From Hyphomicrobiales bacterium (GTDB lineage: Bacteria > Pseudomonadota > Alphaproteobacteria > Rhizobiales > Xanthobacteraceae): a stretch of 64,000 bases of DNA. Position 1 is the first letter of the stretch, and every line of letters begins with the position of its first letter. A program made the translations under genes and the position numbers. The stretch spans positions 1 to 64,000 of the forward strand of contig JAKFVL010000016.1 of the NCBI GenBank assembly GCA_021732215.1, read 5' to 3'. Under the pieces are notes generated by a model. It was not told the DNA's origin. It saw only the letters and a program-made list of their open reading frames with translations, and searched no databases. This document shows, piece by piece, positions 8,653 through 17,792 of the stretch.

Positions 8653-9999
8653 CTATGTCGCTGGCGCACCAACCGCGTGAGCTGGAGCCTTCATCGGCCG
8701 CAGGATGTAGAGGAAGATCGCTCCCGCCAGCAGATAGAGCACCGTGACGAGATACATGCTCATCACGGGCGAGCCCGTGGCTTTGTTGATGTAGGCCGTC
8801 ACCGGCGGAAACACCGCCGCACCGAGATTACCGAGACTGCTGATCAACGCGATACCCCCTGCCGCGAGCGTTGCCGGCAGATATTGGCTGACGCCGGTGA
8901 ACAGGATCGGCGTCGCAGCCGACTGCCCGATCGCAAGAATGCAAATGCCGGCGAGCGAGGCCACCAGATTTCCCTGCGCAAGAATGGAGATCAACAGACC
9001 GATGGCGGCAATCGCACTACAGATAAAGAAGTGCCAGCGCCGCTCCAGATTCTTGTCGGAGCTGCGGCCGATCAACACCATGCCGATCATGCCGAACAAC
9101 GCCGGGAGGGCAGCCAGCAACCCGATGGTCATGACATCCGCGATGCCCCACTGCCGGATCAGCGTCGGCACCCAGAACACCATCGTGTACGTGGCACCAA
9201 GCAACAGGAAGTAGACCAGCGACAGCATGTAGACGCGCGCATCGGCAAGAATGGACCAAAGCGAACCGTGCGATTGCGAAGTTGCGGCATGCGGATCGTT
9301 GTCGAGGTGGTGGCGCAACAATGCCTTTTCCTCGGCCGTCAGCCAGTTTGCCTGCTGGGGTTTGTCCTTGAGATAGAAGTACGCATAAATTCCGAGTAAC
9401 GAGGCCGGCAGGCCCTGAACCAGGAACAGCCACTGCCATCCGCGATAGCCCGCCATGCCATCCATGTACTTCATGATCGCGCCGGATACCGGTCCCGCGA
9501 TCAGATAAGCGAACGATGCCGCCGTCATGAAGATTGCAATCGCCTTGCAGCGGCGCGCCGATGGATACCAGTAGGTCAGATACAGGATGATGCCCGGAAA
9601 GAATCCTGCTTCGAATGCACCGAGCAGGAAGCGCAGAACATAGAATTGCGTCGTCGTCTGGACGAACATCATGCCGGCGGCGCACAGGCCCCAGCAGAAC
9701 ATGATGCGCAGCAGAGTCTTGCGCGCGCCGATCTTCTCCAGCATCAGATTGCTGGGCACTTCGAAAAGGAAATAGCCGATGAAGAAAATGCCCGCGCCCA
9801 ACGCATAGGCCTCGTCGCTGAACGGCAGCGACTGCTTCATCTGCAACTGGGCAAAGCCGATGTTGATACGGTCCAGGAAGGCGATGACGTAGCAGACGAA
9901 AAGCAACGGCAGCAGATGCCAGCTGACTTTTGAGAACAGCGCCTCATCCGCGGCGCTTCCGGACACAGTCCCGACGCTCGGTGCTTGCACGGCATTCAT
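8653..9999 (-). CDS. MFS transporter, anion:cation symporter type
   Basis: A 448-residue major facilitator with twelve predicted helices. The segment FVCYVIAFLDRINIGFAQLQM in the first helix is characteristic of the ACS subfamily, which takes up organic anions such as tartrate, phthalate or hydroxyphenylacetate with protons. The substrate is not determinable. ATG 9999 has GGGAGGG upstream; an in-frame ATG 39 codons earlier gives an atypical N-terminus. It is the only transport gene in this neighbourhood with no catabolic partner beside it. Confidence 0.9.
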   Translation of the reverse strand: MNAVQAPSVGTVSGSAADEALFSKVSWHLLPLLFVCYVIAFLDRINIGFAQLQMKQSLPFSDEAYALGAGIFFIGYFLFEVPSNLMLEKIGARKTLLRIMFCWGLCAAGMMFVQTTTQFYVLRFLLGAFEAGFFPGIILYLTYWYPSARRCKAIAIFMTAASFAYLIAGPVSGAIMKYMDGMAGYRGWQWLFLVQGLPASLLGIYAYFYLKDKPQQANWLTAEEKALLRHHLDNDPHAATSQSHGSLWSILADARVYMLSLVYFLLLGATYTMVFWVPTLIRQWGIADVMTIGLLAALPALFGMIGMVLIGRSSDKNLERRWHFFICSAIAAIGLLISILAQGNLVASLAGICILAIGQSAATPILFTGVSQYLPATLAAGGIALISSLGNLGAAVFPPVTAYINKATGSPVMSMYLVTVLYLLAGAIFLYILRPMKAPAHAVGAPAT

Positions 10000-10246
10000 G
10001 ATCGATCCCTCCCCATGGGTTTGTCCTGCAATGAACAGACGCCATTCGGACCCTTGAAGGGATTTCTCAAGCTCAGCAGACGCACGGAACCATTTTTCGT
10101 CCGGCCGCTTCGCCATGACGCCTTTTGCTGACGGTATCGTTTACCGCCGCCCGCCACTTGGCAAGCGCTTCTTGTGTTGCCGCATCGCAGCGTATGACGC
10201 AGGCTTTGCTTCGCTAACCTGCGGAGCGCCCTGGCGCGAAACAGGC

Positions 10247-10320
10247 TGGAGCGGGTGAAGGGAATCGAACCCTCGTATTCAGCTTGGAAGGCTGCTGCTC
10301 TACCATTGAGCTACACCCGC
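10247..10320 (-). tRNA. tRNA-Gly (anticodon TCC)
   Basis: On the minus strand a 74-base cloverleaf runs from GCGGGTGTAGCTCAATGG to the encoded CCA. The acceptor arm GCGGGTG pairs with CACCCGC, the T-loop is GTTCGATTC, and the anticodon loop CTTCCAA carries TCC. No intron or disruption is seen. Confidence 0.97.
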
Positions 10321-10409
10321 ATTGATCCCTGATATGCAACGCCGCAACGCAATTTGCAACGCGCTGAACGGCTTGCGCGCCTGATTTCTAGCGCGGATAC
10401 CGCGGCCGT

Positions 10410-10535
10410 TCAGCTCACCATCACGTAGCCGATTCCGAGCATCAGCATCGACAGCAGGAACGCGATGACCACCACAGCCAGCGCGATCGCGCCGAGCCCA
10501 TGCGAATTCAGCCAGTTCTGAAGCCATCGTCCCAT
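10410..10535 (-). CDS. Small membrane protein, 41 aa
   Basis: A short frame starting MGRWLQNWLNSHGLG, followed by one strong transmembrane helix (about residues 15-37, rich in Ala, Val, Ile, Leu) and ending VMVS. An amphipathic Trp-containing N-terminus before a single helix is typical of bacterial small membrane proteins. It is too short for ordinary gene callers. It is divergent from the EthD-like gene and downstream of tRNA-Gly on the same strand. The family is not recognised. Confidence 0.5.
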   Translation of the reverse strand: MGRWLQNWLNSHGLGAIALAVVVIAFLLSMLMLGIGYVMVS

Positions 10536-10630
10536 AGGCCGCGACCATAATGTGATTTCGGGCATGCGCAACCTGTAGCGGTGCGTTAAGCTCGGGCGAA
10601 TGCTTCACGAAAACATCTGGGAGAATGTCC

Positions 10631-10939
10631 ATGGCCGCACTCGTCGTCCTTTATAAAACGCCGAAACACCCGGCGGCGTTCGACGCCTACTACTTCTCCA
10701 AACATGTGCCGCTGGCAAAGCGAATTCCAAAACTGCGGAAGTACGACGTCAGCCAGGGCGGCGTGATGTCGCCGGCTGGCGCAAGCGGCGTGTATCTGGT
10801 CGCGACGCTCACATTCGACTCGATGGCTGATGTCCAGGCGGCCTTTGCCTCGCCCGAAGGCCAGGCTGCCGCCGGCGACATCGGAAATTTCGCAGATGCC
10901 GGCGCGGACATTTTGTTCTTCGACACCAGGCAAGTCTAG
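10631..10939 (+). CDS. EthD family protein
   Basis: A 102-residue ferredoxin-fold dimeric alpha+beta barrel protein. The N-terminal ALVVLYKTPKHPAAFDAYY followed by HVPLAKRIPKLRKY is the signature of EthD (PF07110), which is linked to ether and hydrocarbon degradation and to polyketide-type cyclisation; the exact role in most bacteria is unknown. GGGAGA lies 6 bases before ATG 10631; an ATG two codons upstream is also possible. The stop codon is embedded in a 15-bp tandem repeat. Confidence 0.85.
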   Translation: MAALVVLYKTPKHPAAFDAYYFSKHVPLAKRIPKLRKYDVSQGGVMSPAGASGVYLVATLTFDSMADVQAAFASPEGQAAAGDIGNFADAGADILFFDTRQV

Positions 10940-10984
10940 TTCAAGCAGGTCCAGTTCAAGCAAGTCCAGTTCAAGCAAGTCTAG
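10931..10984. repeat. Tandem repeat, 15-bp unit, about 3.6 copies
   Basis: Units begin at 10931, 10946, 10961 and 10976 (CAAGTCTAGTTCAAG, with CAGGTCCAGTTCAAG and CAAGTCCAGTTCAAG variants). The first unit contains the TAG stop of the EthD-like gene and the array ends 11 bases before the start of rfbD. The unit length is a multiple of three, so the array is open in other frames. Confidence 0.9.
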
Positions 10985-10995
10985 GTTCGAGACCG

Positions 10996-11880
10996 ATGCG
11001 GATCGTCGTCACCGGCACCAGGGGTCAACTTGCCCAATCGCTGCTCGCCTGCGAGACGGCGGACATCTCGCTGATCGCGGTCGGCCGCGTCAGCATGGAT
11101 TTCGAAAAGCTGCAGACGATCGCGCCGGCGCTCGCCTCCGCTCAGCCTGATGTCATCGTCAATGCCGCAGCCTACACCGCGGTCGATCAGGCCGAGGCGG
11201 AAGAAGCGCGTGCGTTCCGCATCAATTCCACGGCGGCGGGCGCGGTCGCCGCTGCCGCGCGCAAGCTCAACGTTCCTGTGATCCATCTTTCGACCGATTA
11301 TGTCTTCGACGGACGCGCCGATGCGCCCTATCGCGAGACCGATGCGACCTCGCCGCTGAACGCCTATGGACGCTCGAAGCTCGCGGGCGAAAAAACCGTG
11401 GCGACGGCGAACCCCGATCACGTGATCCTGCGCACGAGCTGGATCTACAGCCCGTTCGGACAGAATTTTCTGAAGACCATGCTGCGGCTTGGCGAAACGC
11501 GCAACGAGATCAGCGTTGTCGCCGATCAATATGGCTGCCCGACAGCGGCCGCCGATATCGCGGCAGCGATTGTCGCTGTCGCCTCGACGCTGCTTGCCAA
11601 GCGGGATGACGCGCGGTTGCGCGGAACGTTTCATCTGACAGGCTCGGGCGAAGCGACATGGGCCGAATTCGCGCAAACGATTTTTGACGAAGCCGCCAAA
11701 CACGGCCGCGGGCGCGTTAACGTTATTCCGATAACGGCCGCGGAATACCCGACCGCGGCTGCGCGCCCGAACAATTCCCGGCTCAACTGCGATAAGCTGT
11801 CGGACGTTTACGGATTGCGGCTGCCGGATTGGCGTCATTCGGTGTGCACTTGTGTGGCGCGCCTGATGAGCGGAGCATGA
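10996..11880 (+). CDS. rfbD: dTDP-4-dehydrorhamnose reductase
   Basis: A 294-residue extended SDR (RmlD) that reduces dTDP-4-dehydro-L-rhamnose to dTDP-L-rhamnose in O-antigen or exopolysaccharide precursor synthesis. The cofactor motif TGTRGQLA is at 6-13. The catalytic residues are in LSTDYVFDG (98-106) and YGRSK at 124-128. It overlaps the next gene by the four bases ATGA, so rfbD and rfbA are translationally coupled. The partner genes rfbB and rfbC are not in this window. ATG 10996 fits the family N-terminus. Confidence 0.95.
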   Translation: MRIVVTGTRGQLAQSLLACETADISLIAVGRVSMDFEKLQTIAPALASAQPDVIVNAAAYTAVDQAEAEEARAFRINSTAAGAVAAAARKLNVPVIHLSTDYVFDGRADAPYRETDATSPLNAYGRSKLAGEKTVATANPDHVILRTSWIYSPFGQNFLKTMLRLGETRNEISVVADQYGCPTAAADIAAAIVAVASTLLAKRDDARLRGTFHLTGSGEATWAEFAQTIFDEAAKHGRGRVNVIPITAAEYPTAAARPNNSRLNCDKLSDVYGLRLPDWRHSVCTCVARLMSGA

Positions 11881-12764
11881 GTGCGATGAAAGGCATCATC
11901 CTTGCGGGCGGATCGGGGACGCGCCTGCATCCCATGACGCTTGCGATGTCGAAGCAGCTCCTGCCGGTCTACGACAAACCGATGATCTATTACCCGCTGA
12001 CCACGCTAATGCTGGCCGGCATCCGCGACATCCTCGTTATCTCCACGCCGCACGACCTGCCGCATTTTCAGCGACTGCTCGGCGACGGCGGCGAATGGGG
12101 CATTCGGCTCGCTTACGCCGAACAGCCACGGCCGGAAGGTCTGGCGCAGGCCTACGTCATCGGTGCGGACTTCATCGGCAAAAGCCCCTCGGCTCTCATT
12201 CTCGGCGACAATCTTTTTTACGGCCCCGGCCTGCAGGACATGCTGCAACCGGCGGCGCAACGCACGTCCGGCGCGACAGTGTTCGCCTATCAGGTGCCCG
12301 ATCCCGAGCGTTACGGCGTGATCGCATTCGACGATCAGGGCCGCGCCACATCGATCGAGGAAAAGCCGGCAAAGCCGAAATCAAAATGGGCCGTGACCGG
12401 ACTTTATTTCTACGACGCCGATGTCGTCGGCATTGCGCGCAGCCTCAAGCCATCGGCACGCGGCGAGCTGGAAATTACCGATATCAATCGCGCGTACCTC
12501 GCACGCGGCGATCTCAGGGTAGAAAAATTCGGCCGCGGCTTCGCGTGGCTCGATACCGGAACGCCCGACACGCTGATCGAAGCCAGTGAGTATGTTCGCG
12601 CGCTTGAGAAACGGCAGGGCCTGCGCATCGCTAGTCCCGAAGAGACCGCCTATTCGCTCGGCTGGATCACGAAAGACCAGTTGCTCGGGCTCGCAGGCGA
12701 ACTCGCGAAAAGCGGCTACGGCGAATATCTGCGCGACGTCGCAAACAGCGAGCCGGGCGGTTAG
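11877..12764 (+). CDS. rfbA: Glucose-1-phosphate thymidylyltransferase
   Basis: A 295-residue RmlA enzyme that makes dTDP-glucose, the first step to dTDP-rhamnose. The nucleotide-binding [10 protein letters not shown] is at 11-20, followed by [27 protein letters not shown] supplies the metal-binding Asp. The start overlaps the rfbD stop (ATGA); an ATG three codons later would give MKGIILAGG, an equally plausible N-terminus. The last four bases overlap the convergent SDR gene. Confidence 0.96.
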   Translation: MSAMKGIILAGGSGTRLHPMTLAMSKQLLPVYDKPMIYYPLTTLMLAGIRDILVISTPHDLPHFQRLLGDGGEWGIRLAYAEQPRPEGLAQAYVIGADFIGKSPSALILGDNLFYGPGLQDMLQPAAQRTSGATVFAYQVPDPERYGVIAFDDQGRATSIEEKPAKPKSKWAVTGLYFYDADVVGIARSLKPSARGELEITDINRAYLARGDLRVEKFGRGFAWLDTGTPDTLIEASEYVRALEKRQGLRIASPEETAYSLGWITKDQLLGLAGELAKSGYGEYLRDVANSEPGG

Positions 12765-13552
12765 CGCTCTGGCTCGCTCCATGGACGATGGAGCCGCGCA
12801 AGCAGGTTGTTCGGCAGGCAGCGGGCGACCGCAATCTGGAGCTTGTTCTTCCATCCGCTGATGACGAAGGCATCGCCGCGCATCATCGCATCGAAGCCGA
12901 TACGCGCGACCATGCGCGGATCGTCCTTTTTTGAGCGGCCCGCCTTGGTGTCGAGCTGACCGGCGCGGCGGAAAAATTCAGATTCAGTGATTCCGGGCGC
13001 GAGACACGTCACGCTGACACCGGCGCCGCCCAGCTCTTCGCGCAGCGCGAGCGCGAACTGGTTGATGAAGGCCTTGCTGGCATTGTAGGCGGCTTGAAAC
13101 GGACCCGCGACATAGGCTGCGATCGATCCGGTGATCAGAATCCGGCCCGTGCGGCGCGCGCGCATGCCATGAGCGATGCTGTGAACGACTGCAAGCGTGC
13201 CCTCGATATTGGTTCGCAACAGCTGCGTGACATTCGCAAAGTCCTGATCGAGAAATGCCTCGCCCAGGCCTATTCCGGCATTGGCAACAAGCGCATCGAC
13301 GCGCCTGCTGCCGATCAAAGCAAACAGGTCGTGCCGCCCCCTTTCGGTCGCGAGATCGGCCTCGATCGCCTCGATGGTCGCAGCTTCGCGCGCCAGCCTC
13401 GATGCGGCCTGATGAATCTCCGCCTCATCGGCAACGATCACGAGATCGAAACCGGCATCGAGGCAGCAGCGCGCCAGTTCGAACCCGATGCCTGTCGAGG
13501 CGCCGGTCACGACGGCAAACGGCTTTGCGCTAACGGGATCGCGGAATGTCAT
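12761..13552 (-). CDS. SDR family oxidoreductase
   Basis: A 263-residue SDR with TGASTGIG near residue 16, NAGIG, and the catalytic [19 protein letters not shown] segment containing Ser, Tyr and Lys. The C-terminal third is longer and more basic than in FabG-like enzymes ([22 protein letters not shown]), as in the DltE/YqjQ-like group that includes ketoreductases of unknown substrate. It converges on rfbA with a 4-bp overlap of stop codons and is divergent from the GAF-like gene. Confidence 0.9.
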   Translation of the reverse strand: MTFRDPVSAKPFAVVTGASTGIGFELARCCLDAGFDLVIVADEAEIHQAASRLAREAATIEAIEADLATERGRHDLFALIGSRRVDALVANAGIGLGEAFLDQDFANVTQLLRTNIEGTLAVVHSIAHGMRARRTGRILITGSIAAYVAGPFQAAYNASKAFINQFALALREELGGAGVSVTCLAPGITESEFFRRAGQLDTKAGRSKKDDPRMVARIGFDAMMRGDAFVISGWKNKLQIAVARCLPNNLLARLHRPWSEPER

Positions 13553-13676
13553 AATAAATCAGATCAGCTCGCAGCAATGGGCAGCGGATGCAAATTCTCA
13601 ACCCTCGGCGCCGTTCCGGCTAAATCTTGAGCGGCACGACCGCTATTTGGGCGGGCCTTTTCTCTTGGCATATCCG

Positions 13677-14651
13677 ATGATCGCTTGGCCGGAATGTTGG
13701 GCTCGCGTCATGAAATCATTTGTGCGGATGGTCGAGCTTTGGATTCCGGACACGTCACGAACGCACCTTGCCTTTGGCGGCAGCCTCGGAACCGGAGACT
13801 TGGGAGAGTTTCGAGCGCTTAGCGAATCGATCCGGTTCGGTTACGGCGAGGGCCTCCCCGGCAAGGCTTGGGAGTCCGGTCATCCTATCATCCTGACTGA
13901 ATTTTCAAATTCCTATTTCAAGCGAACGGACGCAGCGAAAGCCGCCGGCCTGACGTGCGGGGTCGCTTTGCCGGTTTTCGCCGGCGAATTCTTGACGGCC
14001 GTGATGGTGCTGTTTTGCGGCGATGACGAGAGACACATCGGAGCGATCGAGTTGTGGCACAACGATGAAAATCGCTCCCACGAGATGGCACTGATCGATG
14101 GATACTATGGCACCGCCGATATGTTTGAGTTCAACTCGCGGCACACGAAATTTCCGCGCGGGTTCGGACTGCCCGGCCGGGTGTGGAAGGCCGACCGGCC
14201 TCTGATCATCAAGGATTTCCAGAACGCGAAGAGCTTCTTGCGTTGGGAAGAAGCATCGGAAATCGGAATCAATTGTGCCATCGGCATTCCCTACAAGATG
14301 GATGACGGAAACACCTGGGTGGTGTCTTTGCTGTCGGCTCAAGCAACGCCGATCGCCAAACGCTTCGAGGTGTGGCGTCCGAACGAAACGCATGACGCAC
14401 TGATATTTGAGTCGGGTGACTGCAGCGGCGGCACGGACCTGACGTCACTCTATAGCGGCAGCCGGATCGCAAAAGGCGAAGGCGCTATCGGTGGTGCTTG
14501 GGCGACCGGCATGCCCGCCCTGCTGGGTGACTTCAGCCTCGAACAATCTGCCTATGCCAGGACCTCACAGGAAGCCGACCTGGTCCAGATCGTGGCCTTC
14601 CCCGTCATCGATGACGCACGGCTCAAGGCGGTGGTGGTCTGGTTGCTATGA
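13677..14651 (+). CDS. Protein of three tandem GAF-like units
   Basis: A protein of about 324 residues with no enzyme motif. Each of three successive units shows a strand ending in VELW, IELW or FEVW (about residues 20, 124 and 230), then a turn GEGLPGKAWESGHP, GFGLPGRVWKADRP or GEGAIGGAWATGMP (55-70, 159-175, 266-280), then GVALPV, AIGIPY or VAFPVI (95, 201, 305), then a hydrophobic final strand. The GxGxxGxxW turn is the hallmark of GAF sensor domains. No output domain or membrane anchor is present. The start is uncertain: ATG 13677 is used, ATG 13710 is possible, and the frame is open to 13488. It is followed by tRNA-Tyr in the opposite orientation. Confidence 0.8.
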   Translation: MIAWPECWARVMKSFVRMVELWIPDTSRTHLAFGGSLGTGDLGEFRALSESIRFGYGEGLPGKAWESGHPIILTEFSNSYFKRTDAAKAAGLTCGVALPVFAGEFLTAVMVLFCGDDERHIGAIELWHNDENRSHEMALIDGYYGTADMFEFNSRHTKFPRGFGLPGRVWKADRPLIIKDFQNAKSFLRWEEASEIGINCAIGIPYKMDDGNTWVVSLLSAQATPIAKRFEVWRPNETHDALIFESGDCSGGTDLTSLYSGSRIAKGEGAIGGAWATGMPALLGDFSLEQSAYARTSQEADLVQIVAFPVIDDARLKAVVVWLL

Positions 14652-14720
14652 CGCGCAAGCGCGTCGCGCAACCTTGTCCCCATCCGCTCGCGGCCGTCTC
14701 TGCGTAATCAATATAGCGGC

Positions 14721-14806
14721 TGGTGGGAGAGGCAGGACTCGAACCTGCGAAGCCATGAGGCGGCTGATTTACAGTCAGCTCCCTTTGCCACTCGGGACAC
14801 TCTCCC
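14721..14806 (-). tRNA. tRNA-Tyr (anticodon GTA)
   Basis: On the minus strand an 86-base class II tRNA with a long variable arm. The acceptor GGGAGAG pairs with CTCTCCC, CCA is encoded, and the anticodon stem-loop GACTGTAAATC carries GTA. The T-arm is GCAGGTTCGAGTCCTGC. Confidence 0.97.
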
Positions 14807-15028
14807 CCGCCGAAGACCACCGCAACCTGCCCTCCATCCCGAAAGGACGGCTGGCCGATCAAGGATGGCTTGAAGCAAGTCGCCCGTTGCTGGGCTCCCG
14901 GTCGGGCGCGTTTATGGTCGAAGCCTGCCCTTAAAGTCAACCAACGGCCGGGAAATGCCCCCATCGGGCTAAAATATTGGCGAAAGGCCGAAATTGCCAA
15001 CTTTCACCGCGCGTGAGACAAGCCGAAC

Positions 15029-15871
15029 ATGAGCGACCGCGACCGCAAACCCCGTTTTCAGAAGGACCGGCCAAAAGGCGGGTCAGGCGCGCCCAGGCGC
15101 TGGGAGCGCAAGGGCAAACCGGACGATCGGCGGCGCGAGCCCCGCACGCGGGAACCGCTCGACCTCGTGATTCTCTATGGCTGGCACACGGTCACGGCTG
15201 CGCTCGCAAATCCGAAGCGCAAGATCCGCAAACTGTTCCTGACCGAGAATGCGGCGCGGCGGCTGACGGAAGAGAACATCGAGCTGCGCGTGACGCCGGA
15301 GATCGTGCGGCCGCAAACGATCGACCAGCGGCTCGGCCCCGATGCCGTGCATCAGGGATTGCTGGCGGAAGCCGATCACCTCGCCTCGCCCGACATCCGC
15401 AAATTACCGCGCGATGGCGTCGTGCTGGTGCTCGACCAGATCACCGATCCGCACAATGTCGGTGCGATCCTGCGATCCGCAGCTGCGTTCGCGGTGAAGG
15501 CCGTCGTCACGACGGCGCGACACAGTCCGGAAGCGACCGGCGTGCTGGCCAAGTCCGCATCCGGCGCGCTGGAGATGGTGCCGCTGGTGCTGGTGCAGAA
15601 TCTGGCCCGCGCGCTGAACGAACTCAACGACGAAGGCTTCATGACTGTCGGCCTCGACAGCGAGGGCAGCGAAAATCTGGCGGCAGTCGAACTGCAAAGT
15701 CCGCTGGCACTGGTGCTCGGCGCCGAGGGAAAAGGCTTGCGGCAACTCACACGCGAGACCTGCAGCGTGGTGGCGCGGATGGACATGCCAGGCGAGATCA
15801 AGAGCCTCAACGTGTCGAATGCCGCAGCGCTCGCGCTCTATATCGGCAACACGCGCCTTAAAATCATGTAG
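15029..15871 (+). CDS. rlmB: 23S rRNA (guanosine-2'-O-)-methyltransferase RlmB (SpoU/TrmH family)
   Basis: A 280-residue SPOUT methyltransferase. A basic, probably disordered N-terminus of about 45 residues is followed by the RNA-binding domain (LYGWHTVTAAL) and the trefoil-knot catalytic domain: motif 1 around DQITDPHNVGAILR (136-149), motif 2 GAEGKGL (231-237), motif 3 SLNVSNAAALALY (259-271). RlmB methylates G2251 of 23S rRNA using S-adenosylmethionine. It is a single gene next to tRNA-Tyr, followed by an inverted repeat. Confidence 0.94.
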   Translation: MSDRDRKPRFQKDRPKGGSGAPRRWERKGKPDDRRREPRTREPLDLVILYGWHTVTAALANPKRKIRKLFLTENAARRLTEENIELRVTPEIVRPQTIDQRLGPDAVHQGLLAEADHLASPDIRKLPRDGVVLVLDQITDPHNVGAILRSAAAFAVKAVVTTARHSPEATGVLAKSASGALEMVPLVLVQNLARALNELNDEGFMTVGLDSEGSENLAAVELQSPLALVLGAEGKGLRQLTRETCSVVARMDMPGEIKSLNVSNAAALALYIGNTRLKIM

Positions 15872-15881
15872 CTCTTTCCTG

Positions 15882-15930
15882 GCGCATGATCTGGTCCGAA
15901 AACCGGTTTCCACTTTTCGTGATCATGCGC
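15882..15930. repeat. Interspersed inverted repeat, GCGCATGATC family (copy 1)
   Basis: GCGCATGATC at the left and GATCATGCGC at the right are perfect 10-base inverted ends, enclosing CCGAAAACCGGTTTCC. A truncated copy lies at 30911-30944 and a diverged longer copy at 45842-45915. It lies between convergent genes and could act as a bidirectional transcript end. Confidence 0.8.
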
Positions 15931-15991
15931 ATGAAAAACCCGCCCGCCATTGCTGGCGGACGGGCTTCATCGAGAACCAAAGGCTCTGCGA

Positions 15992-16597
15992 TCAGTTGTA
16001 GCGGCGCAGAACCGGCGCGTGGTGGCGATGGTAGTGCGGACGCGGCGCGTGGTAGCGATGGCGCGGCGCATGATAGGCCGGGCGCTGCGCATAGATCACA
16101 CGCGGCGCGGCATAGCGAACGACCGGGCGATAGCTGCCGTGATAGTGGCGGCGCGGCGTGTAGCGGTAGACCACGGGGCCGGTTGCGCGGGCGCCGTCAT
16201 AGTAGTGATGGCCCGGATTGGCGTACGGGCCGCCAGTGTAGCCGCGATAGTAAGGCTGGCTGTAGGCGCTCCAGCCGGACACCGCACGCTCCTGATAGGT
16301 CGCGATCGGAGCATACGCACCCGGGCCGGTATAGGTCGGGCCCTGGTTGACGTAATAATACTGCGGCGAAGGCAACCGGTCGTAATAGCTGTAGGCGTTT
16401 CCGGCGTAGCTGCCGTAGCCAGCATAACCATAACCGCCGCCGTAGGCATAGCCGCCGCACGGATTTGCAAAAGCCTGCAGCAAGCCGCCACCGCAGCTCG
16501 TAGCACACGAAGAATATCCGCAAGCCATTGCAGGCGCAGCAGCGGACACCGTCATCACGGCCACAAAAGCCGCCAGTCCTGTCATTGTCTTACGCAT
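15992..16597 (-). CDS. Exported Tyr/His/Gly-rich protein, 201 aa
   Basis: A signal peptide of about 25 residues (ending APAMA, then Cys) precedes a low-complexity mature chain. Residues 45-80 are Gly/Tyr-rich (GYAYGGGYGYAGYGSY) and the last 50 residues are His/Arg/Tyr-rich (HYHRHHAP). Two paired Cys segments (CGYSSCATSC) sit at the mature N-terminus. Such composition suggests an envelope or metal-binding structural protein, but no family function is known. It is followed on the same strand, upstream, by another exported protein gene (16644). Confidence 0.8.
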   Translation of the reverse strand: MRKTMTGLAAFVAVMTVSAAAPAMACGYSSCATSCGGGLLQAFANPCGGYAYGGGYGYAGYGSYAGNAYSYYDRLPSPQYYYVNQGPTYTGPGAYAPIATYQERAVSGWSAYSQPYYRGYTGGPYANPGHHYYDGARATGPVVYRYTPRRHYHGSYRPVVRYAAPRVIYAQRPAYHAPRHRYHAPRPHYHRHHAPVLRRYN

Positions 16598-16643
16598 TTA
16601 CTCTCTCCTGTCCGTCGTCTTCTTGTTGAAGTTCAGCTTGGTT

Positions 16644-17105
16644 TTATCGCCTTGGACCCTGTGAATGAGGTCTTGGCGAATATTGCGGGCCGCTGATCTC
16701 CGGCGCCACGATGATCGGCGGCGGATTTTGCGGAATGGGTTGCTCGACGGGAGCGGCCGATTCAGCCGACCACGAGCGGTGATAACTTGGCGCCGGCCGT
16801 GGCAACGCACGATCGGCCGGCGGTTCGATCTCGACGCGGCCGTAACCTGGAATCTGTCCCGAGCTTGGGAAATAGCGGCCGACCGGCTTGCCGTAGGTAG
16901 CATCCCAGCCGCCGAGCACGGTCGGCTGGACGTGAAGGTTCTTGGCCAATCCCCAGTCGCCTTCGACCACGGCCCAGGACGCATCCTGACCGTTGATGAT
17001 GACGGGGACCCCTCCGCGGCCTGGAATCGCGATGACGGGACCGGTCTGGGCCGAAGCCGTGACCGCCGTTGCCAATACAATCGCAAGCGCGAGCGCTGCA
17101 CGCAT
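16644..17105 (-). CDS. Exported protein of unknown function, 153 aa
   Basis: A signal peptide MRAALALAIVLATAVTASAQ is followed by a mature protein with IPGRGGVPVIINGQDASWAVVEGDWGL and a Pro-rich tail (PIPQNPPPIIV). No catalytic motif is recognised. Related proteins are common in Bradyrhizobium and Rhodopseudomonas annotations as hypothetical exported proteins. It is 46 bases upstream of the Tyr/His-rich gene on the same strand, so the two may be co-transcribed and both act in the envelope. Confidence 0.8.
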   Translation of the reverse strand: MRAALALAIVLATAVTASAQTGPVIAIPGRGGVPVIINGQDASWAVVEGDWGLAKNLHVQPTVLGGWDATYGKPVGRYFPSSGQIPGYGRVEIEPPADRALPRPAPSYHRSWSAESAAPVEQPIPQNPPPIIVAPEISGPQYSPRPHSQGPRR

Positions 17106-17397
17106 CTGAAGTTCCTTTTTCGATGGTGTGAGAATACGCGAAGCCGCGCGGCAAGGTGTTAAGGCCGCGGTGCGATCCGCAGGTAAGGCTAACGCGAAAG
17201 GATAAACTCGCCAGCAATTGCATCGGACGAGGAAGGATTTCGCGATGCTGGAAAAGTTAACGCGCCATCGCGCCGATCGATCAAATTCGCCGGGACGATT
17301 TTACGTCTGCGGCGAATAAAGTGGACATACGACGATCATCTGCGGAACGGATCGGGTTGGAGTAACTCTGCGAAAACCAACACTGATCGGAACGCGG

Positions 17398-17469
17398 TGC
17401 CGGTTGAGAGGATTGAACTCCCGACCTTCGGTTTACAAAACCGCTGCTCTACCGCTGAGCTAAACCGGC
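17398..17469 (-). tRNA. tRNA-Thr (anticodon TGT)
   Basis: On the minus strand GCCGGTTTAGCTCAGCGG opens a standard cloverleaf. The acceptor GCCGGTT pairs with AACCGGC, the T-loop is GTTCAATC, and the anticodon loop TTTGTAA gives TGT. The terminal CCA is not encoded (CCG follows the discriminator A), unlike the other tRNAs in this window. Confidence 0.95.
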
Positions 17470-17555
17470 GCCGTGGGGGTTAGCTATCAGCGCCGTTCCA
17501 CCGGGACAAGATCGGATCGCACGATTCCAGACGAGATCGTGGCGGGCGAGCAGCG

Positions 17556-17678
17556 CTAGAGATAGCTCAGCAGGCACACCGCATTGGCGACTGCGGCGGC
17601 GGCAAGCACCGTGGCCAGTGTCAGATGCAAGGCGAAGGCATCGTGCGACAGGGTCCAGCATCGAATCATGCGTGTCAT
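17556..17678 (-). CDS. Possible small membrane protein, 40 aa
   Basis: A short frame MTRMIRCWTLSHDAFALHL followed by an Ala/Val/Leu-rich helix (about residues 18-38). No clear ribosome binding site precedes ATG 17678, so coding status is uncertain. It is the only candidate seen in the 323 bases between tRNA-Thr and the lipoprotein gene; the rest of that gap shows nothing recognisable. Confidence 0.35.
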   Translation of the reverse strand: MTRMIRCWTLSHDAFALHLTLATVLAAAAVANAVCLLSYL

Positions 17679-17792
17679 GGAACTATGCTGACTCGCCGGT
17701 CGCCCGCGAGTCCCGCGGATTGTTTTCGCCAGTCCCGCTTGCGCGTTTTGCGATTCCGAGTCCGCCGCCAGATTCGCAGTGCCTCGGGCGCG

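Noticed and set aside
14641-14672. A hairpin (GGTTGC...GCAACC with GACGCGC/GCGCGTC inside) overlapping the end of the GAF-like gene
   Set aside because: It lacks a T-run, so it is not a clear intrinsic terminator, and part lies within the coding end.
17245-17319. A 24-codon frame MLEKLTRHRADRSNS... with AGGAAGG upstream
   Set aside because: Very short, hydrophilic, no neighbour context or recognisable feature. Not strong enough to list as a gene.
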